NCBI RefSeq assembly: GCF_000185965.1 | Contig: NC_014924.1 | Span: 124,001-188,000, forward strand | Source: Pseudoxanthomonas suwonensis 11-1 | GTDB lineage: Bacteria; Pseudomonadota; Gammaproteobacteria; Xanthomonadales; Xanthomonadaceae | Length of the DNA stretch: 64,000 nucleotides | Direction: 5' to 3' | Part shown: positions 16,247 to 26,477 of the stretch, one piece after another | Numbering within the stretch: position 1 is the stretch's first letter | Layout: each line of letters starts with the position of its first letter | Notes under the pieces: generated by a model | Told to the model about the DNA's origin: nothing | The model's database searches: none | Seen by the model: only the letters and a program-made list of their open reading frames with translations | Made by a program: the position numbers and the translations under genes

Positions 16247-17158
16247 GTGTCCCAGTTCCCCGGCTACCCCGCCCAGCCCCGGCGTTTCGAAGTCCGTCCC
16301 GGCATCCACATGTCCTACCTGGACGAGGGCCCGCGCGACGGCGAGGTCGTGGTGATGCTGCACGGCAATCCGTCGTGGAGCTACTACTGGCGCACCCTGG
16401 TGGCGGGACTGTCGGACCGCTACCGCTGCATCGTCCCCGACCATGTCGGCATGGGCCTGTCGGACAAGCCGGACGACCGCCTCACCGCATCGCCGCGTTA
16501 CGACTACACCCTGCAGTCGCGGGTGGACGACCTGGAGGCGCTGCTGCGCCACGCCGGGGTCGACGACGGCACGCCGGTGACCCTGGCCGTGCACGACTGG
16601 GGCGGCATGATCGGCTTCGGCTGGGCGCTGGGGCACGCCGCGCAGGTCAAGCGCCTGGTGGTGCTCAACACCGCTGCCTTCCCGATGCCGGCGGCCAAGC
16701 AGATGCCGTGGCAGATCGCGCTGGGCCGCGACTACTTCGTCGGCGAGGTGGTGATCCGCAGCTTCAACGCGTTCTCCTCCGGTGCCTCCTGGCTGGGCGT
16801 GGAGCGGAAGATGCCGGCCGAGGTGCGCCGCGCCTACGTGGCGCCGTACGACTCGTGGAAGAACCGCATCTCCACCATCCGCTTCATGCAGGACATCCCG
16901 CTGTCGCCGAAGGACAAGGCCTGGCCGCTGCTGGAAGCCGCCGGCAGGGCGCTGCCGTCGTTCGCCGACCGCCCGGCCTTCATCGGCTGGGGGCTGAAGG
17001 ACTTCGTGTTCGACCACCACTTCCTCGAGCGCTTCCGCGCCGACCTGCCGCGCGCCCAGGTCCACGCCTTCGAGGACGCCGGCCACTACGTGCTGGAAGA
17101 CAAGCACGAGGTCCTGGTGCCCCGGATCCGCGCGTTCCTCGACGCGAATCCGCTCTGA
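16247..17158 (+). CDS. oleB: OleB, haloalkane dehalogenase-like beta-lactone decarboxylase
   Basis: The 303-residue alpha/beta hydrolase starts with SQFPGYP as in Xanthomonas OleB, which decided the GTG start at 16247. It has the oxyanion-hole motif [10 protein letters not shown], the nucleophile elbow VHDWGG (Asp in place of Ser, as in haloalkane dehalogenases), and the catalytic His in DAGHYVLED. OleB converts cis-beta-lactones made by OleC into cis-olefins plus CO2. In some bacteria OleB is fused to OleC; here it is separate and about 820 bp upstream of oleC, with a minus-strand gene between. Confidence 0.93.
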   Translation: MSQFPGYPAQPRRFEVRPGIHMSYLDEGPRDGEVVVMLHGNPSWSYYWRTLVAGLSDRYRCIVPDHVGMGLSDKPDDRLTASPRYDYTLQSRVDDLEALLRHAGVDDGTPVTLAVHDWGGMIGFGWALGHAAQVKRLVVLNTAAFPMPAAKQMPWQIALGRDYFVGEVVIRSFNAFSSGASWLGVERKMPAEVRRAYVAPYDSWKNRISTIRFMQDIPLSPKDKAWPLLEAAGRALPSFADRPAFIGWGLKDFVFDHHFLERFRADLPRAQVHAFEDAGHYVLEDKHEVLVPRIRAFLDANPL

Positions 17159-17174
17159 CCTGTCCACCGGCCGT

Positions 17175-17208
17175 GTAGCCCGCCCAAGCGAAGCGCACCC
17201 CGGGCGGG
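17175..17208 (+). repeat. GTAG-type REP hairpin
   Basis: GTAG (17175-17178) is followed by CCCGCCC (17179-17185), which pairs with GGGCGGG (17202-17208). A GTAG foot next to a GC stem is the hallmark of REP elements mobilised by RAYT transposases in Xanthomonadaceae. Confidence 0.65.
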
Positions 17209-17238
17209 TGCGCGGCTGGTCCATGCGATCCGCCGGAA

Positions 17239-17271
17239 CCCGGATGCGGCCTGCGGCCTTGTCCGGGCTAC
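17239..17271 (-). repeat. GTAG-type REP hairpin, opposite orientation
   Basis: CCCGGA (17239-17244) pairs with TCCGGG (17262-17267). An inner GGCC/GGCC stem is present, and the element ends in CTAC (GTAG on the minus strand, 17268-17271). With the preceding element it forms an inverted REP pair between oleB and the ykgJ-like gene. Confidence 0.7.
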
Positions 17272-17277
17272 GCAGCC

Positions 17278-17706
17278 TTACGCCGCCACCGGCGGAGCCG
17301 GGGGCGAGGACGGGCTGTTGCCGTTGTCGTCGGGCCGGTCGTCGTCGTTGCCGGCGGGGTCGCGCCAGCGCCAGTCGGCGGCGGTGAGCGGCGGCAGGCC
17401 GTGGGCGACGCGGGCGCGGTCGCACTGCGAGCTGGCCGCACCGAATTCCCAGGAGGCATCCACCTCGCGGCAGACCGAGGGCCGGTTGGGATGGATGCTG
17501 CAGCGCGAATACACGCCGATCTCCGCATCCAGCGCCGTGCAGCGGACCGGCGGGGCGTAGGTGCCCTGCATGCAGAGCCGGTGCGCATCGAGGCGCTCGG
17601 TCAGCGCGGCCGGGACCCCCCCTGCGGTGAACTCGTCCGATTCCATCCAGTGGAAGGCGACCCGGTACTGGGTGCAGCAGGCGCCGCAGGTTAGGCAGGG
17701 ATGCAT
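17278..17706 (-). CDS. YkgJ family cysteine cluster protein
   Basis: The 142-residue product begins MHPCLTCGACC and carries further cysteines in RLCMQG, VRCTALD, SRCSIHPNRPSVCREV and SQCDRA. This is the zinc- or iron-binding cysteine cluster of the YkgJ/UPF0153 family. The C-terminal 30 residues are Asp/Asn/Pro-rich and likely disordered. The start at 17706 was chosen because the conserved domain begins there; longer upstream extensions are Pro/Arg-rich and not credible. It lies on the minus strand between oleB and oleC, and no role in olefin formation is known. Confidence 0.85.
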   Translation of the reverse strand: MHPCLTCGACCTQYRVAFHWMESDEFTAGGVPAALTERLDAHRLCMQGTYAPPVRCTALDAEIGVYSRCSIHPNRPSVCREVDASWEFGAASSQCDRARVAHGLPPLTAADWRWRDPAGNDDDRPDDNGNSPSSPPAPPVAA

Positions 17707-17969
17707 GGGAGGCCGGGCCTTGCGCGGCGGAGTGGCGGGAACGGGCGGCGATTCTGACGCAAGCCCGGGGCCTTGTGCAGTGCCCGGCCGATCCGGGCCC
17801 GGGCCAGGCCCGCGCCGCCCGGCTGCAACGCGGCAGTGGGGCCCGCGGGCGGGCGATCCGATCCCCGGCAATAGCCGGTGCTGGGCTATCCGGCCGGATG
17901 CCGGCCGCAGGGAAACAGGCATCCAGGACGACGTCCGCCCGCCGGCGGGACCCTCCCTGGACCATGCGC

Positions 17970-17975
17970 GATAAT
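17970..17975 (+). promoter_or_regulatory. Candidate -10 box for leaderless oleC
   Basis: GATAAT ends 6 nt before the oleC ATG at 17982, so the predicted transcription start coincides with the start codon. Confidence 0.5.
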
Positions 17976-17981
17976 CCCCGC

Positions 17982-19649
17982 ATGACTTCCAGCCCCTGCA
18001 ACATCGCCGCGGCGCTGCCGCGGCTGGCCGCCGAGCGTCCCGACCAGCCCGCGATCCGCTGCCCCGGCAAGCGTGCCTCCGGCCGCGGCCTGGCCCGCTA
18101 CGACGTGGTCCTCGACTACCGCACCCTCGACACCCGCAGCGACGCGATCGCCGCCGGCCTGGCCGCGCAGGGCATCGGCCGCGGCGTGCGCACGGTGGTG
18201 ATGGTGCGGCCGTCGCCGGAGTTCTTCCTGGTGATGTTCGCCCTGTTCAAGGCCGGCGCGGTGCCGGTGCTGGTGGATCCGGGCATCGACCGGCGCGCGC
18301 TGAAGCAGTGCCTGGACGAGGCCCAGGCCGAGGCCTTCATCGGCATCCCGCTGGCGCACGTGGCCCGGCGCCTGCTCGGCTGGGCGGCTTCGGCGAAGAA
18401 GCTGGTGACGGTCGGCACCCGCATGGGCTGGGGCGGCACCACCCTGGCCGCGGTCGAGCGCGCCGGCCGCGGTGCCGGCCCGCAGCTGGCCGATACCGGC
18501 GGCGAGGAGGTCGCGGCGATCCTGTTCACCAGCGGCTCCACCGGCGTGCCCAAGGGCGTGGTCTACCGCCACCGCCACTTCGTCGCCCAGATCGCACTGA
18601 TGCGCGAGGCCTTCGGCATCGAGGCCGGCGGCGTGGACCTGCCGACCTTCCCGCCGTTCGCCCTGTTCGATCCGGCCCTGGGCCTGACCTCGGTGATCCC
18701 GGACATGGACCCGACCCGCCCGGCCGAGGCCGACCCGCGCCGCCTGCACGATGCGATCGCGCGCTTCGGCGTGACCCAGCTGTTCGGCTCGCCGGCGCTG
18801 ATGCGGGTACTGGCCGACCATGGCGCGCCGCTGCCGACCGTGCGCCGCGCCACCTCGGCCGGCGCGCCGGTGCCGCCGGAGGTGGTGGAGAAGATCCGTT
18901 CGCTGCTGCCGCCGGATGCGCAGTTCTGGACGCCCTACGGCGCCACCGAGTGCCTGCCGGTGGCGGTGATCGAGGGTCGCGAGCTGCAGTCCACCCGCGC
19001 CGCCACCGAGGCCGGCGCCGGCACCTGCGTGGGTCGCCCGGTGGCGCCGAACGAGGTGCGGATCATCGCCATCGACGATGCCCCGATCGCGTCCTGGGAG
19101 CAGGCGCGCGTGCTTGCCGCCGGCCAGGTCGGCGAGATCACCGTGGCCGGCCCGACCGCCACCGACAGCTACTTCAACCGCGATGCCGCCACCCGCGCGG
19201 CCAAGATCAGCGAGACGCTGCCCGACGGCAGCACCCGCGTGGTCCATCGCATGGGCGATACCGGCTACTTCGACGGCGAGGGGCGGTTGTGGTTCTGCGG
19301 GCGCAAGACCCAGCGCGTGGAAGCCGCCGATGGCCCGCTCTACACCGAGCAGGTCGAGCCGGTGTTCAACGTGCATCCGCGCGTGCGCCGCACCGCCCTG
19401 GTCGGCGTCGGCGCGCCCGGTGCGCAGGTGCCGGTGCTGTGCGTGGAGCTGGCGCGTGGCGTGCGCGCCACCGAGTTCGAGCGCATCGCCGAGGAACTGC
19501 GCCTGCTCGGCAGCCGCCTGCCGCATACCGCGCGCATCGGCCGCTTCCTGCGCCATCCCGCGTTCCCGGTCGACATCCGCCACAACGCCAAGATCGGGCG
19601 CGAGAAGCTCGCCGCGTGGGCCACCCGGCAGCTGGAGAAGCGTGCATGA
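17982..19649 (+). CDS. oleC: OleC, ATP-dependent beta-lactone synthetase
   Basis: The 555-residue ANL-superfamily enzyme has the AMP-binding motif [14 protein letters not shown], an A5-type motif [10 protein letters not shown], and a [17 protein letters not shown] segment. The N-terminus [24 protein letters not shown] matches Xanthomonas OleC, fixing the start at 17982 rather than the ATG at 17964. OleC activates the beta-hydroxy acid made by OleD with ATP and closes it to a cis-beta-lactone. The usual C-terminal catalytic Lys region is present ([10 protein letters not shown]). The stop overlaps the oleD start (ATGA at 19646), so the two are translated together. Confidence 0.95.
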   Translation: MTSSPCNIAAALPRLAAERPDQPAIRCPGKRASGRGLARYDVVLDYRTLDTRSDAIAAGLAAQGIGRGVRTVVMVRPSPEFFLVMFALFKAGAVPVLVDPGIDRRALKQCLDEAQAEAFIGIPLAHVARRLLGWAASAKKLVTVGTRMGWGGTTLAAVERAGRGAGPQLADTGGEEVAAILFTSGSTGVPKGVVYRHRHFVAQIALMREAFGIEAGGVDLPTFPPFALFDPALGLTSVIPDMDPTRPAEADPRRLHDAIARFGVTQLFGSPALMRVLADHGAPLPTVRRATSAGAPVPPEVVEKIRSLLPPDAQFWTPYGATECLPVAVIEGRELQSTRAATEAGAGTCVGRPVAPNEVRIIAIDDAPIASWEQARVLAAGQVGEITVAGPTATDSYFNRDAATRAAKISETLPDGSTRVVHRMGDTGYFDGEGRLWFCGRKTQRVEAADGPLYTEQVEPVFNVHPRVRRTALVGVGAPGAQVPVLCVELARGVRATEFERIAEELRLLGSRLPHTARIGRFLRHPAFPVDIRHNAKIGREKLAAWATRQLEKRA

Positions 19650-20653
19650 AGGTGCTGGTGACCGGCGGCGCGGGTTTCCTCGGCCAGGCCCTGTGCCGCG
19701 CGCTGCTGGCGCGCGGATACGAGGTGCACAGCTTCCAGCGCAGCCATTCGCCGGCGCTGGAGGCGATGGGCGTGGTCCAGCACCGTGGCGACCTCGCCGA
19801 CGCGGCCGCGGTCGCCAGGGCGGTGGCGGGCAAGGACGCGGTGCTGCACAACGCCGCCAAGGCCGGCGCCTGGGGCAGCTACGACAGCTACCACCAGGCC
19901 AACGTGGTCGGCACCCGCAACGTGATCGCCGCCTGCCGCGCGCACGGCGTGGGCAGGCTGGTGTACACCTCCACGCCCAGCGTGACCCATCGTGCGACCC
20001 ATCCGGTCGAGGGCCTGGGTGCGCACGAGGTGCCCTACGGCGAGGACTTCCAGGCGCCCTACGCGGCGACCAAGGCGATCGCCGAACAGGAGGCACTGGC
20101 GGCCAATGGACCAGAGCTGGCCGTGGTCGCGCTGCGGCCGCGCCTGATCTGGGGCCCGGGCGATCCGCAGATCCTGCCGCGCCTGGTCGAGCGCGCGCAT
20201 GCCGGGCGCCTGCGCCTGGTCGGCGATGGCAGCAACAGGGTCGACACCACCTACATCGACAACGCCGCCCAGGCGCACCTGGGTGCGCTGGACCACCTCG
20301 CGCCCGGCGCTGCCTGCGCGGGCAAGGCCTACTTCATTTCCAACGGCGAACCGCTGCCGATGCGCGAGGTGCTCAACCGCCTGCTGCAGGCCGCCGGCGC
20401 GCCGCCGGTGACGCGCAGCATCTCCTTCCGGACCGCCTACGGCATCGGTGCGGTGTGCGAGCGGCTGTGGCCCCTGCTGCGCCTGCGCAGCGAGCCGCCG
20501 ATGACGCGTTTCCTCGCCGAGCAGCTGGCCACCGCGCACTGGTACAGCATGGAACCGGCGCGGCGCGACTTCGGCTACGTGCCCAAGGTGGGATTTGACG
20601 AGGGAATCATGAGGCTGAAGGACAGCTGGCAGAACACATCGTCCGTCACCTGA
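19646..20653 (+). CDS. oleD: OleD, NADPH-dependent 2-alkyl-3-ketoacid reductase
   Basis: This 335-residue extended SDR has TGGAGFLG (nucleotide site, about 7-14) and the catalytic Y-x-x-x-K in [10 protein letters not shown], with the sterol-dehydrogenase-like body typical of OleD. It reduces the beta-keto acid from OleA to a 2-alkyl-3-hydroxy acid, the substrate of OleC. It overlaps oleC by 4 nt. OleB, OleC and OleD form a large complex in Xanthomonas, so coupled translation fits. Confidence 0.94.
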   Translation: MKVLVTGGAGFLGQALCRALLARGYEVHSFQRSHSPALEAMGVVQHRGDLADAAAVARAVAGKDAVLHNAAKAGAWGSYDSYHQANVVGTRNVIAACRAHGVGRLVYTSTPSVTHRATHPVEGLGAHEVPYGEDFQAPYAATKAIAEQEALAANGPELAVVALRPRLIWGPGDPQILPRLVERAHAGRLRLVGDGSNRVDTTYIDNAAQAHLGALDHLAPGAACAGKAYFISNGEPLPMREVLNRLLQAAGAPPVTRSISFRTAYGIGAVCERLWPLLRLRSEPPMTRFLAEQLATAHWYSMEPARRDFGYVPKVGFDEGIMRLKDSWQNTSSVT

Positions 20654-20720
20654 TCACCACCGGCCCTTGTGCAGCATCCCCCTCGACCGCCGCCCCGGCG
20701 CCATAACGAGGATGCCCCCG

Positions 20721-20879
20721 ATGCTCCACTACGCTGTCGTCTTTTTCGTCATCGCCGTCATCGCCGCGCTGCTGGGTTTCAGCGGCATCGCCGGTGCCGC
20801 CACCAACATCGCCTGGATCCTGTTCGTCGTGTTCCTGGTCTTGGGCGCCATCTCCCTGCTGCGCGGCAGGCGCGTCTAG
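20721..20879 (+). CDS. DUF1328 small membrane protein (YtjA-like)
   Basis: The 52-residue peptide consists of two transmembrane segments (about 3-24 and 28-46) around [11 protein letters not shown], the DUF1328 signature, and ends in LLRGRRV. It should sit in the inner membrane; function is unknown. I chose ATG 20721 over 20712 because GAGG (20708-20711) is 9 nt upstream and the family is about 53 residues long. Confidence 0.85.
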   Translation: MLHYAVVFFVIAVIAALLGFSGIAGAATNIAWILFVVFLVLGAISLLRGRRV

Positions 20880-20919
20880 TCCGAGCCGGCGCCCACCGGG
20901 CGCCGCCGGCAGGACCCAT

Positions 20920-20954
20920 CGACAAGGGCGTGGCCACCGGCCGCGCCCTTGTCG
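20920..20954 (+). terminator. 11-bp hairpin between DUF1328 gene and ubiJ
   Basis: CGACAAGGGCG (20920-20930) pairs perfectly with CGCCCTTGTCG (20944-20954) around a 13-nt loop. No T-tract follows. It may end the DUF1328 transcript. Confidence 0.45.
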
Positions 20955-21009
20955 TATCCGCCGCACCGCTGCCGGCCGGCCAGGGCCGGTGCGTGCACCC
21001 GGCGACCGC

Positions 21010-21015
21010 TAGAAT
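21010..21015 (+). promoter_or_regulatory. Candidate -10 box for leaderless ubiJ
   Basis: TAGAAT ends 6 nt before the ubiJ ATG at 21022. Confidence 0.5.
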
Positions 21016-21021
21016 GGCCAC

Positions 21022-21654
21022 ATGCCAAGCCCCCTCGATGCCCTCAAGCCGCTGGCCGGACGCGCCCTGGAAGCGGCGCTCAACCGTGCCGCGGCCCTCG
21101 ACCCGGACACCCTCGCCGCGCTGTCGCAACTGCACGGCCGCAGCGTCTCCCTGACCCTGGAACGACCGCCGCTGGCGCTGGAGATCCGGGTGCACGACCA
21201 GTACCTGCAGGTCGGTCCGCCGCTGCGCGAGGCCGACCTGGCCGTGCGCGGCACCATCGGCGGCCTGCTCGGGCAGGTGCCGTTCCTGGCCGCCGCCGCG
21301 CGCGGGCGCCCCGCAGGCCGCCTGCACGTGTCCGGCGACGCGGACCTCGCGCGCCGCCTGCAGAAGCTGGCCACCGGATTCGAGCCGGACTGGCAGCAGC
21401 CCTTCGTCGAGGCCTTCGGCCCGGTACTGGGCGTGCAGCTGGCCAATGCCGCGGCCGCCGCCCTGCGCGGCGCGCGTGGCCTGGCCAGTGGCCTGGTGCG
21501 CTCCGGCGCCGAGTTCCTGGTCGAGGAATCGCGCGACGTGGTCGGCCGCGCCGAGCTGGCTGCGTTCAACGACGACGTCGATGCGGTGCGCGACGACGTC
21601 GAGCGCTTGGCCGCGCGCCTCGGCCGCCTGCGCGTGCCGGGGAGCGCGTCGTGA
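21022..21654 (+). CDS. ubiJ: Ubiquinone biosynthesis accessory factor UbiJ
   Basis: The 210-residue protein has an N-terminal SCP2-like lipid-binding domain (about 12-120; the segment [17 protein letters not shown] leads into the [12 protein letters not shown] pocket) and a C-terminal helical region that includes a possible coiled coil. UbiJ binds ubiquinone intermediates and organises the soluble Ubi complex with UbiK, whose gene is at 42156-42431. It overlaps ubiB by GTGA. The usual partner ubiE is not next to it. Confidence 0.9.
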   Translation: MPSPLDALKPLAGRALEAALNRAAALDPDTLAALSQLHGRSVSLTLERPPLALEIRVHDQYLQVGPPLREADLAVRGTIGGLLGQVPFLAAAARGRPAGRLHVSGDADLARRLQKLATGFEPDWQQPFVEAFGPVLGVQLANAAAAALRGARGLASGLVRSGAEFLVEESRDVVGRAELAAFNDDVDAVRDDVERLAARLGRLRVPGSAS

Positions 21655-23309
21655 GGGGCGCGCTGCGCGCCTGGCGCATCGCCCGGGTGGTGCTGCGCTA
21701 CCGCCTGGACGCGCTGCTCGATGGGACCCCGGCCGAGCGCTTCCTGCGCCTGGCGCGTCCGTTCGTGCCGCGCGCCAGCGCCGATGTCGCCGCGCAGCCG
21801 CCGGGCATGCGCCTGCGCCTGGCGCTGCAGGAGCTGGGACCGATCTTCGTCAAGTTCGGGCAGATCCTCTCCACCCGCCGCGACCTGCTGCCGCCGGACA
21901 TCGCCGAGGAACTGGCGATGCTGCAGGACCAGGTCGCACCGTTCGACGGCCAGGCCGCGCAGGCGATCGTCGAGCAGGCGCTCGGCCGCCCGGTGGACGT
22001 GGCGTTCGCCCAGTTCGACACCCGCCCGCTGGCCTCGGCCTCGATCGCCCAGGTCCACGCCGCGCGCCTGCACGACGGCCGCGAGGTGGTGGTCAAGGTG
22101 CTGCGCCCGGGGATCGAGCGCCAGATCGAAGCCGACATCGCCCTGCTGCGCTCGCTCGCCGCGGTGGTCGACCGCGCCCATCCGAAGGCCGACCGCATCC
22201 GCCCGCAGGCGGTGGTGGCGGAGATCGAGACCACCCTGGCCGCCGAGCTGGACCTGCAGCGCGAGGGTGCCAACGCCAGCGTGATGCGCCGGTTCTGGAA
22301 GGATTCCCCGGACATGTACGTGCCGGAGGTGATCTGGACCCACACCGCGCAGCGGGCGCTGACCATGGAGCGGGTGCACGGCATCCCCTCCGACGACATC
22401 GCCGCGCTGGATGCCGCGGGCATCGACCGCAGGGTGCTGGCGGCCAAGGGCGTGCGGGTGTTCTACACCCAGGTGTTCCGCGACAACTTCTTCCACGCCG
22501 ACGCCCACTCCGGAAACATCTGGGTCGATACCGACCCGGCGCGGCGCGGCGATCCGCGCTTCATCGCCCTGGATTTCGGCATCGTCGGCCAGCTGTCCTC
22601 GCGCGACCAGTACTACCTGGCCGAGAACTTCATGGCCATCTTCCAGCAGGACTACCGGCGCATCGCCGAGCTGCACGTGGAAGCGGGCTGGATGCCGGCG
22701 ACGGTGCGGATCGAGGAGCTGGAGGCGGCGGCGCGCGCGGTGTGCGAGCCGTACTTCACCCGGCCGCTGAGCGAGGTCTCGCTGGCCGAGGTGCTGGCCA
22801 AGCTGTTCCGCACCGCGCAGCGCTACGAGTTGACCCTGCAGCCGCAGCTGATCCTGCTGCAGAAGACCCTGCTCAACATCGAGGGCGTGGGCCGGCAGCT
22901 CGACCCGCAGCTGGACATCTGGGAGGTCGCGCGGCCGGTGCTGGAGAAGATCCTGCGCGAGCGCTACAGCCCGCGCCGGCTGCTGCGCGAGTTCCGCCAG
23001 CGCGCCCCGGAGCTGATGACCCGCGCGCCGGAGATGCCGCGCCTGCTGCACACCTGGCTGGAGCAGCAGGTGCAGGGACGCCACCAGACCGGCATCCATG
23101 CACCGGAGCTGGCCGGGATCGAGCACACCCTGAAGGTGATGCAGCGGCGCTCGGTCGCCGCGATCCTCGGCGTCGGCCTGCTGCTGGTGGCGGCGGTGCT
23201 GTACGCGCTGGAGGCCGGCGGCCCGCGCCTGGCCGGGGTGCCGCTGTCGGCCTGGGTGGCCGGCATCGGCGGCCTGTGGGCGGTGCTGGCCGCCTTGCCG
23301 CGCCGCTGA
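21651..23309 (+). CDS. ubiB: Ubiquinone biosynthesis kinase-like protein UbiB
   Basis: The GTG at 21651 overlaps the ubiJ stop (GTGA) and gives 552 residues, close to the family norm. The ADCK/ABC1-type atypical kinase core has KFGQ (Lys68-Gln71), the A-rich nucleotide loop [13 protein letters not shown], an [12 protein letters not shown] catalytic loop and [10 protein letters not shown] as the metal motif. Two C-terminal transmembrane helices (about 505-525 and 530-548) anchor it to the inner membrane. UbiB is an ATPase needed for ubiquinone assembly. Coupled translation with ubiJ supports a joint role. Confidence 0.95.
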   Translation: MRGALRAWRIARVVLRYRLDALLDGTPAERFLRLARPFVPRASADVAAQPPGMRLRLALQELGPIFVKFGQILSTRRDLLPPDIAEELAMLQDQVAPFDGQAAQAIVEQALGRPVDVAFAQFDTRPLASASIAQVHAARLHDGREVVVKVLRPGIERQIEADIALLRSLAAVVDRAHPKADRIRPQAVVAEIETTLAAELDLQREGANASVMRRFWKDSPDMYVPEVIWTHTAQRALTMERVHGIPSDDIAALDAAGIDRRVLAAKGVRVFYTQVFRDNFFHADAHSGNIWVDTDPARRGDPRFIALDFGIVGQLSSRDQYYLAENFMAIFQQDYRRIAELHVEAGWMPATVRIEELEAAARAVCEPYFTRPLSEVSLAEVLAKLFRTAQRYELTLQPQLILLQKTLLNIEGVGRQLDPQLDIWEVARPVLEKILRERYSPRRLLREFRQRAPELMTRAPEMPRLLHTWLEQQVQGRHQTGIHAPELAGIEHTLKVMQRRSVAAILGVGLLLVAAVLYALEAGGPRLAGVPLSAWVAGIGGLWAVLAALPRR

Positions 23310-23313
23310 AGGA

Positions 23314-23341
23314 CGATCGCCGCGGCAGGCCGCGGCGATCG
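23314..23341. terminator. Perfect 12-bp hairpin between convergent genes
   Basis: CGATCGCCGCGG (23314-23325) pairs with CCGCGGCGATCG (23330-23341) around a CAGG tetraloop, 4 nt after the ubiB stop. No T-tract is present on either side. Confidence 0.6.
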
Positions 23342-23386
23342 GTTGGCAGGGCCGGTCGCTCCGTACGGCGGGCCGGCCCGTCGGGC

Positions 23387-26188
23387 TCAGCCCTGCGGCG
23401 GTTGCGCCACGGCCGGCACCGCCGCCGCGGCCCTGGCCGCCGCGTCGAAGTCCCCGGACACGAACACGCTCAGGCGCGCCGGATCCAGGTGGCGGCGGAT
23501 CGCCGCGTTGACCTGGTCCACCGTCAGCGCCCGGTACTGCGCCTCGCGCGCGGCGGTGAACTTCATCGTGCGGCCATGGAACAGCTGGTCCTGGAGGATG
23601 CCGGCCAGGTGGCCATCGCTGGCCCGGCCCTGTTCCAGTTCGGTCAGCAGGCCGGATACCGCGTCGCGCAGCTCTTCGGCGGTGATGCCGTCGGCCAGCA
23701 GCCGCGCCAGCTCCTCGCGCACCGCCACGTCGACCCGCTCCATGTTCTGCGGCGCGGCGATGGCCTGGATGACGAAGCTGCCGTCGTCGTCGGTGCCGTC
23801 GATGCTGTCGTCGGCGTTGACCTGGCTGCCCACGCCATAGCTGAGGCCTTCCTTCTGGCGGATGCGGTTGCCCAGGCGCGAGGTCATCGAGTCGCCGCCG
23901 AACACACGGTTGGCCACCGACAGCGCGAGATAGTCGTCGTCGCTGTAGCGCAGCGGGATGTTGTGCCGCGCCAGCAGCACCGCGTTGGGCTTGTCCGCGA
24001 CCGGCAGCTTCGACACCAGCGGGTCGACGGCGTGGTAGCGGGTAGCGATCGGCGTGTACGGGCGCGGGCTGTCCCAGCCGGCGAACAGCTCCTGCAGCTG
24101 CTTCTCCAGCGCCTCGGCGTCGAAGTCGCCGACCACCGCGATCTCGCCGCGCGAGGTGCCGTAGAAGTCGCGATGGAACGCGACCAGGTCCTCGCGCTTC
24201 AACGCGCGCACGCGCTCCAGCGACTCGTCGATGGTGTCCACGTGCAGCGGATGCCCGGCCGGCCACGGATCGAAGTACAGCGCCATCGCCTGCGAGGCGA
24301 TGCTGCCCGGATCCGTGCGCGCCGCCTCCAGGCTGGTGACCTGCTGCAGCCGCAGCTGCTCGAACTCGTCCTCCGGGAACGACGGCTCGCGCAGCAGCTG
24401 GGCCATCAGCGCCAGTGCCTCGGGCAGGTGCTCGCGGCGGCTGAGCAGGCTCAGGTTCGCGCCGGTCAGGCCGCCCTGTACGCCGCCCTTGGTCTGCAAC
24501 GCCTCCAGCCGGCGGTCGATCTCGACCCGGCTGAGCTGGCGGGTACCGCGCATCAGCATCGCGCCGGCCATATCCGCGGCGGCGTCGCGCCCGGCCAGGC
24601 TTTCGGCGTCGCCGAAGCGGAAGCGGCCCACCACCGAGACCGTGCCGCCACGGGTGCGCTTGGGCAGCAGTGCGACCTTGAGGCCGTCGCCCAGGGTGAT
24701 GCGGCGGGTGCGGGCCTCGATGTTGGCCGGGGTCGGCTCGAAGTGCTCGCCCGAGTCGACCGCGGCGCGCCCGGTGTATCCGGCGACCACGCTGGCGGCG
24801 GTCGGCGCCACGGGCACCTCGACCCGGTCGGGGGTGTCGGTTGCGATGAAGCGGCCGAGCGTGCGGTTGCCCGGACGCAGGTACTGCGTGGCAACCCGGT
24901 TGACGTCCGCGGTGGTGACGGCTGCCACCGCGTCGCGCTGGGTGAGCAGCAGGCGCCAGTCGCCGGCGGCGACCGACTCGGTCAGGCGCATGCCCACCGC
25001 ATTGACGTCGGTGAAGTACAGGTCGTGGTTGTTGGCGATGCGCTGCTTGGCCTCGGCCACCTCCTCGTCGGTGACGGGATTGGTGGCAAGTGCCTCCAGC
25101 TGCGCCAGCAGCACCTCCTCCATCTTCGCCGCGTCGCCGCTTCGCGGCTGCAGCGCGATGGCGGTGAACAGGCCGGGCTGGGCGAGGGTTTCGCCCCAGG
25201 AACCGGCGGCGGCTGCGATCCGGGTTTCCACCAGCGCCCTGTGCAGGCGTCCGGCCGGGGTATGGCCGAGCACATCGGCCAGCACCGCCAGTGCCGCGCT
25301 GTCCGGATGGGTCGAGGCGGGTACGTGGTAGGCCGCGGCGACCACGCCGAGGTCGCCGGTGCGGCGCACGACCACGGTGCGCTCGCCGTCCTGCGCCGGC
25401 TCGATGGTGGGCACCCGCGGCAGCGCGGACTTCGGGTTGCGCAGCGCGCCGAAGCTGGACTGCACCTTCGCCAGCGTCGTGGCCGGATCGATGCGGCCGG
25501 CGATCACCAAGGTCGCGTTGTCCGGCCGGTACCAGGTCCGGTAGAAGTCCTGCAGCTGCCCGATGCCCATGCCTTCCACGTCCGAACGCGCGCCGACGGT
25601 GGAATTGCCGTAGTTGTGCCAGAGGAAGGCGGTCGAGCGCAGGCGCTCGAGCAGCACGTTGGCCGGATTGTTCTCGCGCGCCTCCAGTTCGTTGCGCACC
25701 ACGGTCATCTCGCTGTCCAGGTCCGCCCTGGACACGTTCGAGTTGAGCATGCGGTCGGCTTCCATCCGCAGCACCCAGGACAGGGTGTCGTCGTTGGCGG
25801 GGAAGGCGGCGTAGTAGTTGGTGCGGTCCAGCGAGGTGGTGGCGTTGTAGCTGATGCCGCGGCGCTTCATCTCGCCGGGGATGTCCGCATGGGTCGGCGT
25901 GCCCTTGAACAGCAGGTGCTCCAGCAGGTGGGCCATGCCGGTCTGGCCATACTGCTCGTGCACCGAACCCACGCCATAGGTGAGGTTGACCGTTACCGTC
26001 GGCTTGGTGGAATCGGGGAACAGCAGCACGCGCATGCCGTTGCCGAGGGTGTATTCGCTGATGCCCTCGATGCTGGGTCCGGCGGTCACGCCCTTGGGCA
26101 GGGCCGGCGTGGCGGCAGGGGCCGCGGGTACCGGCAGCAGCAGGGCGAGGGCCAGCGCGAGCGCGGAAAAGGATCTTCCGGAAATCAT
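23387..26188 (-). CDS. M16 family zinc metalloprotease (second, exported)
   Basis: This 933-residue protein has a signal peptide (about 1-26) and two M16 modules. The N-terminal module has HLLEH (His87, Glu90, His91) and the third-ligand region VVRNELEARE. The C-terminal module begins near RRITLGDGLKVALLP and lacks the motif. It also carries the R-Y substrate-binding signature near its C-terminal part (LGNRIRQKEGLSYGVGS). It should be a periplasmic peptidase. It differs strongly in sequence from the M16 protein at 10914-13772, so the two are paralogues of separate subfamilies rather than a recent duplication. It is divergent from truC across 289 bp. Confidence 0.92.
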   Translation of the reverse strand: MISGRSFSALALALALLLPVPAAPAATPALPKGVTAGPSIEGISEYTLGNGMRVLLFPDSTKPTVTVNLTYGVGSVHEQYGQTGMAHLLEHLLFKGTPTHADIPGEMKRRGISYNATTSLDRTNYYAAFPANDDTLSWVLRMEADRMLNSNVSRADLDSEMTVVRNELEARENNPANVLLERLRSTAFLWHNYGNSTVGARSDVEGMGIGQLQDFYRTWYRPDNATLVIAGRIDPATTLAKVQSSFGALRNPKSALPRVPTIEPAQDGERTVVVRRTGDLGVVAAAYHVPASTHPDSAALAVLADVLGHTPAGRLHRALVETRIAAAAGSWGETLAQPGLFTAIALQPRSGDAAKMEEVLLAQLEALATNPVTDEEVAEAKQRIANNHDLYFTDVNAVGMRLTESVAAGDWRLLLTQRDAVAAVTTADVNRVATQYLRPGNRTLGRFIATDTPDRVEVPVAPTAASVVAGYTGRAAVDSGEHFEPTPANIEARTRRITLGDGLKVALLPKRTRGGTVSVVGRFRFGDAESLAGRDAAADMAGAMLMRGTRQLSRVEIDRRLEALQTKGGVQGGLTGANLSLLSRREHLPEALALMAQLLREPSFPEDEFEQLRLQQVTSLEAARTDPGSIASQAMALYFDPWPAGHPLHVDTIDESLERVRALKREDLVAFHRDFYGTSRGEIAVVGDFDAEALEKQLQELFAGWDSPRPYTPIATRYHAVDPLVSKLPVADKPNAVLLARHNIPLRYSDDDYLALSVANRVFGGDSMTSRLGNRIRQKEGLSYGVGSQVNADDSIDGTDDDGSFVIQAIAAPQNMERVDVAVREELARLLADGITAEELRDAVSGLLTELEQGRASDGHLAGILQDQLFHGRTMKFTAAREAQYRALTVDQVNAAIRRHLDPARLSVFVSGDFDAAARAAAAVPAVAQPPQG

Positions 26189-26465
26189 CCTTGGTCTCCA
26201 GTCGTTGTCGATGTGGGCGGGAAGCCCGCGCCGGAGTGTGTCAGAACACCGGGGCGGCAGGAGTGCCGCTGGTCATGCGTGCAAGCGGATCTATACAGGC
26301 CGGGCGCCAGGCGTCGCGATGGAAGGCAACCGGCCGGCCGGCGATGCCACGCATCTTCCAGTCGTCCCCTCCCTGCAGGTCGTCTCCATGCAACCGCCGG
26401 AACGCGCCACGGCCGGCCGCCGTCGCCCGCTCCGGGCCGGGTGCGGCAAAACCCGCCGACCCGCG

Positions 26466-26471
26466 GATAAT
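26466..26471 (+). promoter_or_regulatory. Candidate -10 box for leaderless truC
   Basis: GATAAT ends 6 nt before the GTG start at 26478. Confidence 0.5.
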
Positions 26472-26477
26472 GCGCGG

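Noticed and set aside
21009-24266. Very long minus-strand frame (1085 codons) opposite ubiJ-ubiB
   Set aside because: It is an antisense shadow of well-conserved ubiquinone genes in GC-rich DNA; its translation is low-complexity Arg/Gln/His-rich sequence.
21446-26470. 1674-codon plus-strand frame
   Set aside because: It crosses ubiB in a shifted frame and runs antisense to the M16 protease; no domain is visible.
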